DNA from: Icerya purchasi | Lineage: Eukaryota; Arthropoda; Insecta; Hemiptera; Monophlebidae | Direction: 5' to 3' | NCBI GenBank assembly: GCA_039619475.1 | Contig: CM077115.1 | Coordinates: 417,206,557 to 417,270,556, forward strand | Length of the DNA: 64,000 nt | Shown here: piece by piece, positions 23,296 through 33,775 of the stretch | Position numbering within the stretch: the stretch's first letter is position 1 | How the letters are laid out: each line of letters starts with the position of its first letter | Position numbers and translations under genes: made by a program | Notes under the pieces: model-generated | The model's input: the letters and a program-made list of their open reading frames with translations, nothing else | Database searches by the model: none | What the model was told of the DNA's origin: nothing

Positions 23296-24809
23296 TATAT
23301 ACTTAGTAATTTGAACAGATTTCGAAAGCAGTCGGTGTTTTTTTAAAATTTTCACAATTTAAATAAGTTCAAAAAAGGAGTTTTTATATTTTGTATCGAT
23401 GAATAATATCTGTCGCTCGGAATATCATTATTGTCCGTATTCGTCATTTTTCAGGAAAAAATAGTTTCGTATTTTGGCTCGTAGTTTTTTATTCGGGTAC
23501 TGCCGCGGGACAGGCACCCAACAATTGAACACGAGCCGGCTGTAGACGAAACTGTAATAGAAGTAGTATAAAAAATTTGTGCAGGGACAAACAACACCCG
23601 GTCGTCAAAAAGAAAAAAAAAAAATCTTATACGTTTAAAATCCGAGAGAAAGGGACCCATAATGAAAATTTATACGAATATCCCAATCGAGACGGATAAA
23701 AATTACACGCCGGGTGTAATACTCCTTTACGCGAAGCCATCATCCCTGCAACGCGACTATTTTAAACGCTTACAGAGAGAGAAATGAATGAATTTACACT
23801 GCCGTAATGGATAGAGGCCGGTGAAAACGCTCCTTCTCATTAATGATTCAATCTGGCGCGTGACATTTTTATTTTTTTTACTAAGGACCAGTCAATAATT
23901 TTTGAAATGCTACAAAAACGGCGCAGCTTTTTAAGTTAACATCGCCATGACGACCGTTTACATTTATTGCACATGCGCCAAGTTCGAGTGCTCTTTCGGT
24001 GTTTCATTTCGGTTTTTCTTACATAAAACCCGTCACACATAAAAAAGTGTGTTGTTGCAACACAAGCTGTAACGATTTGGTATATTTCGGAAGAATTCGA
24101 GCCTATAGATATGACACGTTTTAAAAGAAAATCGTGAATCGAAAAGTGTCAACACTTTTTTCAATTGTCTTAAAGACGACAACATTCATCTACATCGTCA
24201 GTTAAAATAATTCGATTTAGATCATTCCGTGAATTTAATAAATTTCTTTTCGGCCATAAGTTAGACCCGGAAAAGAAGTAAATTTTCCGAAGCGAAAGAA
24301 AAAATAAAGCCAAAAAGACAACAGTTAAAGAGCCATGGACGCACGTTTTGGCATAGTGCCGAAATTTCGCGTACACTTTTAGTTTAATAAGAGCTCTCGT
24401 ACGTCTTACTTTTCCAACGATACCTTTAATAAAGTCGTTCTTAGTATTCCTGATATTAGTTCCAGATGAGAGTCCGATATTTCCGTGCCGTTTTTCTACA
24501 ATGCAACCTGGTTTTAGTCTTTTTTTTTTTTCTTTTTCATATTCTTAGAGAGTCTCAACACGTTGCTGGGCATTTAAAATGAAATTTTTCTTAGCCCGTA
24601 AGTGGCCGAAGCGGGTGCGCATAATATGAAAGCGTGTGGTCACACTAATGGTTTGAAAGTCTGCCTTTGCCGCTTAAAGAAAACTCTTTTTCCTGCACCC
24701 CGGCAAAGTGGAGAGAGAGGTCTAACTTCTTGACACTGCCGTTAAAATCGATTTAGTTAATAAAACAATAATGTTTATATAAACACTCGAATGATTGAGG
24801 TTAAATATT
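23296..24809. other. No gene recognised
   Basis: AT-rich sequence without assignable features. A short perfect hairpin (TGTGTTG/CAACACA) lies at about 24047-24063. Confidence 0.45.
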
Positions 24810-25078
24810 AACAATAAGTAAAGTGAGTCCCATATATCCTTGATAAGGTTTCATGGATTGTGAAGTTAAGGTTCACATTGTACTAAGCTTAACGGCACTA
24901 ATGAGATTAGGAGGGCCAGTTATACTTTCTCTCTCGGTCGCCTTTACTTTCCCAGATTTCTCTGGTATCAATCAATTCAATTTCAGATTAGGTATAAAAC
25001 TGATATCGATTTGGATCTGGAATGAGACAAGTCTCGAACCCGTGTCCTCTGATTTAATAGACTACCGCGCTACCTATA
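24810..25078 (-). repeat. Dispersed repeat, candidate tRNA-derived SINE (copy 1, with tRNA-like head)
   Basis: Read on the minus strand from 25078 it begins GGTAGCGCGGTAGTC, then AGAGGACACGGGTTCGAGAC. These match the D-arm/A-box region and B-box (GGTTCGA) of a tRNA in the right order with shortened spacing, as in a Pol III SINE head missing its first bases. The body (AATTGAATTGATTGATACC..., CTCATTAGTGCCGTTAAGCTTA, GTGAACCTTAACTTCACAAT, ATGGGACTCACTTTACTTA) recurs, diverged, at 28600-28745 (plus) and 54260-54545 (minus). Three copies support a dispersed family; only this one shows the tRNA-like head, so the SINE interpretation is provisional. Confidence 0.55.
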
Positions 25079-26190
25079 AAATATTAATTAAAAATATGCT
25101 AAAAATGTTTTTCTAGGGCACATAACCCAAGTGAACAACCTGTTTGTTCTTTAAATAGTTAACTTGGCAACTAAAGCGACAACACTCGTTCTAGACATAG
25201 GATGGGAATGGCAATTTTTTTTTTATTACTGAATATTCTAATTAAATTGCGGATCTTTATTTTAAAACACGCATTTTACGATAAAACATTTTTTTCTTCG
25301 AGTAAATACGATTCCTTTAGGTTTTTTTTGTAAAAACTGCAGTGTTGCGAAACTCAATGCCTGAAATTCGCGAGCTATAGCCACCGATGAAAAACCTCCA
25401 GGTCAAATGAGAAGAGTTTGTACCATTGTTGAAAGCGCGTCGTCGGACAGCGTTTAAAAACAGGCACGACCTGCTCGTCGTCTCCAACTTTAAATCAGTT
25501 CGACGGATAGGGCTTATCAGGCGTACAAACTATTGATGACTTTAGAACCGAAAGAAACCGACTTCGAACGACGGAGGAAAACTTCGTTCAATGCTTCAAA
25601 AGCCGAAAGGCGGGAAATTAGAGACGATCTTTTAATGGCCGATGAAGTACATTTTGAGCTTCCTGTTTAACAGACTTTACTGGTTTACCTAGAGTCCAAA
25701 TGTAATCGAACAGAGAACCGCCAGTCACCGAAGTACTGTTTAGCCCGGTCAAAACGCGTTACTTTGAGATGATAAATTTGTCCTACCAGAACAAGCATCG
25801 CCTGAAGCACACCGAGCACATTGCACCGAACGCTTTTCGTATTGAACAACGTAACTGGAACATTGCTTGATTATTGCGATCATCGGATGATTTTCAGACT
25901 AAAGAGGTGTATTCACGAAACACATCCGCGTAACCTCGACAACAATTGAAGGAAAAGTGTTCAAAAATTTCATCAGGAAAAAACTTGAGAATTTATATTT
26001 CCGAATTTCCGTTATTTTTTCGATGAAAATCTGTTCAGTAGCTTTTGATTTATTAGAAAAACAAACGTAATAACGGCACAAAATTAAACAATAACACAAT
26101 TATTCGCTAAAGTTATTTCTCTTCGAAAGCAATTCGAAATAATTTAAGACGTTTAATTAAAATCCCGGCAAACTGATAATGTAAACACGC

Positions 26191-26251
<61 letters not shown>

Positions 26252-28542
26252 GGAGAGGATTCTTTCTTGAATTTAATATTAAGATTTGTCCTTTCATTAA
26301 ATGTCGCATTTAAAAAAAAACACGTCTCGAAGCTTGAGCGATGTAAAATTTAAAATTTATTTTAAAAAAAAAACCGGTCTAAGCATTATATAAGTTATTC
26401 ATCTCTTTAATCCTAGTTTTCTTAGCTGCTTTGATGAAGTTTAATTCAAAATATCGAATTTGCAAAATAAGAAAAAAGAGGATGTAAAATACGTATTTTT
26501 TCTAATTATTTTAAAATTGTCTACAAATTACTTTGTCGGAAAATTAAAATGTTTCGTCCAATAGTTTTTACGGTTGCACGTATATGTACATAAGCCAATA
26601 TTGAAGGTTCCTAATTAGAATAAATTCCATCGAAATCGAACCGGTCAGCCTGTGTTGTTCTTTCAGTCAGATGCAGTTCGAATTCGTCTACTGGGGATGT
26701 ACTGAAAATTAAAAACTAAACAAAATCGAATTCGATTTTATATTTGTGCACCTTTAGATAAGATAATGCAACAACCCGGAGATAAGTGACACGGATAGGA
26801 CGACGCAGTTGTAGTTGATGCGCGGATAGCTTCAGCAAACGCGTTTGTCTGCATCTATATCGGTAAAGTCGTAAATATAGAATCGTTCGTTATTAGGTAA
26901 CGTGCATTTTATTAATTCGCCGTGGAGCACTAATGAATATAAAATGAGATTTTCATAATCACGGATGCAACAAAGTGACGGAATTAGCGCGACCGATGGC
27001 AGTGTAGGATTTTGAGTCGTGTGCGAATTTCTTAATCGAGCAGCCGTAATTAAATTACTAGAACCGATTTATTTTGCAACAAACATAAAAATCGCTACAC
27101 CGGTAATTTACATATCCAAAATGTTATTCCGATCACGCGTTTGTTTTTGTTTACTTTTTTTTTTTTTTCAGTTTTATTTCCACAGTTTAACGATTCCGCA
27201 ATAAACCGCTCCGATAATTTAAAAAAGTAGATAAATTAATAAAAATATCGTCTTCAAAACAAAAGAAACCACTAATAATAGTTCTCTAAAATTAGAGAAA
27301 AAAAAATGCACTAAAAAATAAAAAACGATTACTCGATAAAAATCTAATTCAAAGTTATATACAGAAGGATATTATGATTATTCTTGAACAATTAGAATAG
27401 TCGGCAGCAAATTCAAGATGAAAAATTAACAAAACCGTATTAAATGATGTTTTCAAATACTTCAGTTACAGAAATCATCAGTTAATTTTTTTAATCGTTT
27501 ACAGTTTGAATTCGAAAACTTTAATAAGTGTTACGAAAGAATAATCCTAATATTCTTTAGATATTACTTTAGAATATATCGTTTTTAATGGAGTAATTGT
27601 TTTTTACTTTTGAACGCATTTTTTGTTAAACTCGTAGTAAAAATCTTAATATTTTTATTTTAAAACTATTTTTTGCAATTTTCAGTGGAAATATTTTTCA
27701 GTAATAATAAAAATGACGCTACACTTTCGATGCGGTACAAAGTTGACTATCGGTACATCTTTATCCAAATTTGCATTTCCGTACAATAAATAACATTACT
27801 AAAACTATCAAACGTCGCTCGTTTAATTTTAAACGTTTTGCGGTTCACATTTTCTCTATATATTCCAACGAAAAAAACGTTTTGGCTAATTTTTGACTAG
27901 CTATAAAGGAAAGTGTATACCTTTAAGGAGACTTTTATTTATATATATATATGTATATATATATATTTTTTAACGTTTATTTTAATAACTACTAAATAGA
28001 TAATTACTGAATGCTGTGTACTTATCAAAGGGAACTATCAAAACCGGCCTAAATAATCAAGAGCTAAGTAGGAATATAACATCCTCTTTTTGAGACGATA
28101 AAAAATAGTTTAAAAAAGTACCGATGCTTGAAGATTTATCCTAAAAATTTAATAAAAATCGAATTAGTCTATAAAAAAATAATACCCATTAAAAGGAAGA
28201 TTACGACAATTCTTGAACAATTTTTATACTTTAATTAGGGTCTCGATACACCAAATTCAAATTGCAACAATTAAAAAATCATATTAAAGCAGTATAACAA
28301 CAGAATCCCTTTTTATTTATTTTCCCTCTCACTCACTCTCTCGCTCTCTCTTTATATATAGCTATAGCAAAAAAGGGTGACTACGCAGACACAGAGCTGT
28401 AGGTTAATTGAAGGAATTAGAATTTAATTCGATTGGATATTAGGATGAAAGACTGAGTTAACCTGTGCAGAAGGGGAGGTCAACACATAGGAAACGCAAT
28501 AGGGAGTAGAAAGCCCCAGTTCCAATAAGTGTCGATACAAAG
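25079..28542. other. AT-rich DNA, (AAT)n, no gene recognised
   Basis: Contains (AAT)20 at 26191-26250 and TA-rich runs at about 27941-27966. A diverged direct duplication pairs roughly 27230-27480 with 28090-28300, around a shared ATTCTTGAACAATT core (about 27380 and 28210). A CT-rich stretch lies at 28325-28350. No coding signature was found. Confidence 0.5.
26191..26250. repeat. (AAT)20 microsatellite
   Basis: Sixty bases of uninterrupted AAT, seen directly. Confidence 0.97.
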
Positions 28543-28760
28543 TATAGTCTGTCAAGCGAAAGAAGTCTGTTCGTAAAACAACCGAAACCCGCTGACGTCA
28601 CCAAATCAGGGGACCTCAAATTAACCTTCAGTACTGGTTCCCCTCGTACTCTCATTAGTGCCGTTGAGCTTAAGTACATTGTGAACGTTAACTTGACAAT
28701 CCCGGCGCTCTATCGAGGACATGGGACTTACTTTACTTACTATCGCGTATCGAATATAGC
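28543..28760 (+). repeat. Dispersed repeat copy 2 (SINE candidate body), with 31-bp inverted match to LINE A
   Basis: From about 28625 it shares CTCATTAGTGCCGTTGAGCTTA, TGTGAACGTTAACTTGACAA and GACATGGGACTTACTTTACTTA with copy 1 at 24810-25078 (there on the minus strand). Its left part differs from copy 1: 28543-28573 is a 31-bp sequence found again, inverted and with one mismatch, at 28977-29007 inside LINE A copy 5. It is therefore a chimera, or an insertion with a rearranged 5' end. Confidence 0.55.
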
Positions 28761-28897
28761 ATTAATTCTGTTAACACCGCATGGTCCGTCTGAATCAAAA
28801 CAGGTCGGAAAAAAAGAACGGATAATGGGTACCGAGATGAAACAAAAACGAGGTTATTACTTTCATGAAGGGAAGGAATAACAGGAATATGGTTATG

Positions 28898-30655
28898 TTA
28901 TTTTTTTGGGTAATATTGAAATACGCGCCCTGTCGCTGGTACACTAATTTGAGTATGGTGCTCGGCAAATCAAACTCGAACGGACTTCTTTCGCTTGACA
29001 GACTATATTCCGTACGGTAAATAGGAAAGATCACTAAAACAAAATATGGTTTGGGCCACCCATAAAAAAAGAATCAGAAGGATGCAGCGAGCAGTACGGA
29101 CTTGGGGAAGAATAAAACCATACCGGGAAGATGGAAGCAGTGGGTGGCCGGAAGTGCAGACGACATAATTGAAGAGCGACTGAAAAGAGGAAAATTGTAG
29201 AAGCACGGAAAGCGGGAGATCAGGCTAAATTGTCACGTAATGAGAGTTAGAATTTTAAAAGGATGCCCCACATAGATGTCGAAACGGAGCTTTAAATTAT
29301 ATTCCTTGGACAGAGCGAAAATGTTATCATCTTTCTAACGAAGTGCGTTGCGCACATCGAAGAAGTAGTTCGCCACCTTATTTCACTCAATTCCTACGTG
29401 GCTACGAACTCGCAAGAGTTTGACAGAGATGGAATGCGCAGAAAGGAGATTGTAAATAAGAAAGCGAATACGATAGACGATGAAATCGTAAGAGTATGAA
29501 AGTAAGGGCGAAGAGACAGCCTAAAGTGCACTTATGGAGTCAACAATAATTAGATATTTGTTAAAATAACCAGTGAAGGATATGTACGTCATAGCTTGAA
29601 GAATAGCAAATAATTTGGCAGTATATATCGAGCAGAAGTTGGGTAGTCTAAATGATTCTCTAAATGATTCCAAGTAGTCAGTTGTTCGGGAAGTAGAAGC
29701 GGCGAGATCTCATGCTCTTGGAACCGTCAGTAAATTTCAGTGAATGAGAAGGAAAGATAGAATTGATAGATTGAATTCAGCAAGACAATGTGAAATAAAA
29801 GTAAGAACAGGTGTCTTAATTGGAGAGTTTTGAAGGATAGAGAGGTAGGGAAGATTGAGTCTAGAAGAGAGAGGCATTTGATGAAGAACCGCGGTAACCA
29901 AAACAAGATCAGTGGATAAGGGATAGCCGACGTAGGAGTAGATCTGAAAGTTATAAGGCAAAAACGAAGACAGGAATTCCGGAAAATGACTAATTTGAAG
30001 AGAAGGGACTTGGATGCATTACCATACAGAAAGGAACAATAATCAAATTTGGTGATGATGATAGATTTATACAACATAATAAGGATATAAGGTTCACTTG
30101 TTTCAGTGCGAAAGAGCTTTTAGAAAATTAATTCTTTTGCAAGTTGAAATGCAAAGATGGTTGACGTGTTCAAAAAAGGATAATCATCGATTTTTTAGGA
30201 ATACTCCTAGCTAACAAAAGTGGTTAACCAAAGGAATGGAACAATCACATAAAGATATACAAACCAGTAACTAATTGTATGGACGAAGGGTGATGACAAC
30301 GCAGGAAGACTAGTGGGCGAGACAAAATATGTACACGGGAAGGAGCTTATTCAAATTTGGAAAGATAACTGTTTAGTTGATCATTTGAAAATGTCTGCAT
30401 CTGTCGAGTAGAGAAGATTATTCGTAAAAAGTAAAATAACGTTGAGTTGATAGGAAGAGCAGTAGTATTGATGATGTAAATATTAAAGTGAATGCGACTG
30501 AGATACGAGCCCTGCGAAAGGCCCTGATGATAAACTTTCCTTTCGGTGGAGAAGGTTGGGGAAGAAATATATAAATAGAACGATTGAGCATCATGTTAGT
30601 GATAAGGAATACAAAGAGGAGAGAGTATTCGCGAACATCTTATCTTTTAAGGTTA
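28898..30655 (-). mobile_element. LINE A copy 5: reverse transcriptase, RNase H and C-terminus, decayed
   Basis: The longest LINE A copy, on the minus strand. In sense order: KVYHQGLSQGSYLSRIHFNI near 30500-30560 (RT motif usually written GLPQGS-LSP-LFNIYI); VNHLCISTCKRINFLKALSH (thumb) near 30130-30170; LYKSIIITKFDYCSFLYGNA near 30010-30075; FTDGSKSMRSR near 29705-29740 (RNase H first Asp); IYTAKLFAILQAMTYI (here Lys where Glu is expected) near 29590-29640; YLIIVDS near 29540-29560 (Asp); VRSHVGIE near 29390-29415; SPYCSLHPSDS and GGPNHILF near 29035-29110 (Cys/His region). It ends TTACCCAAAAAAATAAC at about 28898-28915. Many stops and frameshifts. Frames such as 29727-30077 and 28795-29206 are fragments of it. 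Confidence 0.78.
28977..29007 (-). repeat. 31-bp inverted partner of 28543-28573
   Basis: CGAACGGACTTCTTTCGCTT... here is the reverse complement of 28543-28573 with one mismatch. The two arms are separated by 403 bp. Confidence 0.9.
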
Positions 30656-30734
30656 TTAATATGCAACGAAAGCTGCGGTAACGTTGAAAATGACCGTCAG
30701 AATAAATTCTATTCTGAAGAAGGATTCGTAAATA

Positions 30735-31631
30735 TCTGAAACCTATACATATCTCAGCCGAACCCATAATACACTGTCAACAATTGACATAGCGCTAATC
30801 AAAACTACAATCAACTGTATTGGAGGATCTATGCTCAAGTGACCATTTCCCTATATTCCTACATACAACGCCAATTCCGCAAGACCAGGAGAGTCTAAGC
30901 AGCCCACGGTTTTTATATAATAAAGCAGATTGAGAATTATACACCCCGAAAGTTGTAATCCTTAGCCAGCCGTCTGCGTCTGTAATCGAAAACATTAACC
31001 GTCTAAATCAGGCCATTTTCAAAGCTGCCAAAGCATCAATTCCAATGTCATCCGGTTGCCACCGAACCCGCAGAGTACCGTGGTGGTGCCCTGAAATTGA
31101 AACGGCAATACGATATCGGAGACGGGCGTTACGAAAATTCAAATCGTCTGGACTCCTCTCCGACTTAATTATGTTCAAAAAATGCAGGACCGATGCACGA
31201 TCAATAATACGATCTAAGAAACAAGAATCATGGCACGCTTTTATTTCTTTGATATCGACTACCACATCAAATCACTTCTCATGGGAAAAGATAAAAATAA
31301 TTAACGGAATCTGCCGCTCTAAGTCCCTTATCCATTTAAATGACAACGGTACAACCATATATACTACACAAGTTGAAAATTCATTCGCGCAATAGTTTAG
31401 CATCGTCTACCACATCATATATAAATGTATTTAAAGCTCGAAAAGTCGAAGTGGAGTCATCAGAAATATATATCCCTCAAGACGCAATAGCTTCGTATAA
31501 TTGCGATTTTACTGCTGCGGAACTTAATTTCCAACTTATACATCATACGCGTAATAGTTCTCCTGGTCCTGATGCTATGCATCCGAATATGTTAAAATAT
31601 TTACCACCTTCTGCAAAATTCTACTTGTTAC

Positions 31632-31678
<47 letters not shown>

Positions 31679-33573
31679 CAGATCTGGACGTCAGGCTCTA
31701 TCCCGCACCAATGGAAAATATCCCAAATTGTTACTATTCTGAAGCCAAGCAAAGATCCTCTCCTCCTTCATAATTACAGACCTATTTCTCTCCTAAATGT
31801 GATATCCAAAACAATGGAGAAAATGGTGAACAAATGTCTCCTCCATTTCCTTGAGCAATCTCCTTTCCTGTATACAAGCCGGAGAGCGTAAGATATGATC
31901 ATCTACTGATCATCTACTGATCATCTATTGAGCCTACAGCAGCAAATTTCAACAGCATTCGGCCGCGGACAAAAGCGTACATGCAATATTTTTTGACATG
32001 GAAAAAGCGTTTGATCGAGTATGGCGGCGGGGCTATTAATGAAGCTACTAACCGTGTTGGATTAACTGGCAATATAGCCAGCTATATAAAAAATTTTCTA
32101 ATAGAAAGAAAATTTCAAGTTAAGATTGGAACTACCAATTCAACAACTATGCCGCTAGAGAATGGCATTCCACAAGGCTCTGCCCTAAGTGCAACCTTGT
32201 TTATATTCTTTATAAATGATATAGCAAATTGCATCACGTCTTTACTGCCCGGCTTTATATCGAGGATTTGAACATTTCTTTATCTTCCAGCCTTTCTTCC
32301 AATGCCCAAAATATTCTCCAAAAAACAATAAATAAATTACAATCCTGGTCAAATACCAATATGGTCTAGTATTCTTTCCTTCCAAAACAGTATATATTTA
32401 ATTCCATAGAAGACGTGCTGTCTCACCTTCTATTTCTCCCACACTAGATAATAATCCTATACCCTTCCAATTTACAGTGAAATTCTTGGGACTATTGTTC
32501 GATTGCAGGTTATCCTGGCGTCCACACATATCAGGTTTAAAGAAAAAGTGTTTAAAATCCCTCGGCATCATTAAATATTTATCAAATCCCAAATATAATA
32601 TCCACCCCAAGCTCCTTCTCTCAATATATAAATCCATTGTCTTATCTAAAATCATGTACGGGTGCCCAGCCTACTCCCGAGCATGTCATTCCTTAATAAA
32701 TTCATGAGATGTAATCCATAGTTCTGCCCTTCGTTCGATACTAGGAGCTCACCAAACCACTCCTGCATCCAGTATGTGCAATTTGTTGGAGTGCCCGCCG
32801 TTGTCATACTATAAAAACTATCATAGACGATGCAATACTCTTCAGTTCTCAACACGCACTCCTTTGGCTGGTATTAATTCCTCACGCACATCAAGCTTCT
32901 CAAATGATCCTGTGCCCGAAGTCCTCGACATATTAGATTTAAACAACATAAACCCAATTCACATTAATCTCCTCGTGGGAGTCCCGAATAATAAAAACAG
33001 ATGTATCACTTAAAAACAATTTCAGCAAGCCTAACGAAAAGAATTAATAATTACAGACTCTCTGGCAGCATTAGAAGCCATATCCAGCCCTAAAACCAGA
33101 AATATAATATCTACTCAAATCCTTCGTATTGTCATCGATACACAGAAATCCGAGGGCCAGGTGACGTTTATGTGGGTTCCCGTTCACGCGGAAAAATATC
33201 AGGGAATGAACAGGCGAACGTAATGGCACAGTCAGCACTACGATCTCCGCAGAATAGATATTCACCTCCCCCTTCATCCATGGCACAATTCTTTTTAGCG
33301 AAAAGCAAACAAGAATGGAAGGAACAATGGACCGTGTGTCAGACATTTCTGTCTCAAGTAAAGTCAACGACCGAGCCATGATGGCCCCCAATGAATTTTT
33401 CCCGCAGAGACTTCAGTGTGATCAGCCGACTGCGGACAGGTCATACCGCAATCTCGCACGACCATCTTCTAAATGGGGCAATTTCTCCAACGCACTGCCC
33501 TTTCTGTATGGGAAGTTTCATCCTAACCGTCCAGCACATATTAGTAGATTGTACAGTATTCATATCAACATAG
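30735..33573 (+). pseudogene. LINE B polyprotein: endonuclease end, RT, RNase H, Cys/His module (broken)
   Basis: Order in sense: SRTHNTLSTIDIALI (30755-30800) and SDHFPI (about 30838-30855), the end of the APE-type endonuclease; PWWCPEIETAIRYRRRALRK (31078-31140) linker; FTAAELNFQLIHHTRNSSPG (31507-31570), RT start; SGSIPHQWK and KPSKDPLLLHNYRPISLLNV (31690-31800); FFDMEKAFDRVW (31988-32025); NGIPQGSALSATLFIFFIND (32161-32220); YIED in the catalytic YxDD position (about 32260); FTVKFLGLLFDCRLSWRPHI (32470-32530); LLLSIYKSIVLSKIMYGCPA (about 32610-32670); ITDSLAALEAI (33050-33085) and GKISGNEQANVMAQSA (33190-33240), RNase H; RRDFSVISRLRTGHT and HCPFC...VQHILVDC (33400-33560), a C-x2-C-x(n)-H-x4-C module. 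Multiple frameshifts and stops, and a (TA)n expansion inside the RT (31633-31674), make it non-functional. Confidence 0.88.
31633..31674. repeat. (TA)21 microsatellite inside LINE B RT
   Basis: Forty-two bases of TA interrupt the RT frame between KFYLLR and NQIWTSGSIPHQW. A short TATATA at an Ile-Tyr codon pair appears to have expanded in place; flanking codons on both sides keep their expected order. Confidence 0.93.
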
Positions 33574-33775
33574 ACGCTCCTTCTACATAAAACACTCCCC
33601 GATATGTTATCAAACTCCCAAACAGCGACATACTCAATCAATAATTTTCTTAAAATAAACAGAATAGCTAAAGTGATATAGTCACAAATTCCGCACAGTG
33701 TGTCGTGATAGCCGCAGCAGTTAAATACGACAGGCTGAAGCTTAGGGGATTCAATAAAAAAAAAAAAAAATAAAT

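Larger units (their letters stand above)
30660..33775 (+). mobile_element. LINE B: 5'-truncated I/Jockey-like LINE with poly-A tail
   Basis: About 3.1 kb on the plus strand, head-to-head with LINE A copy 5. It keeps the end of the endonuclease, the whole RT, RNase H and the C-terminal Cys/His module, then a 3' UTR (33590-33750) ending GGGGATTCAAT plus A15 and an AAAT-type tail (33752-33785). ORF1 and most of the endonuclease are missing, the usual result of incomplete reverse transcription. The motifs differ from LINE A (ENGIPQGSALSATLF against GLSQGSYLSRIHF; THCPFC...VQHILVDC against ICDTNHIFFEC), so this is a separate family. Confidence 0.88.

Noticed and set aside
25024..25078. tRNA gene on the minus strand
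   Set aside because: It has B-box and D-arm-like parts, but the acceptor stem and 5' portion are missing and spacing is short. Better explained as the head of a SINE-like repeat.
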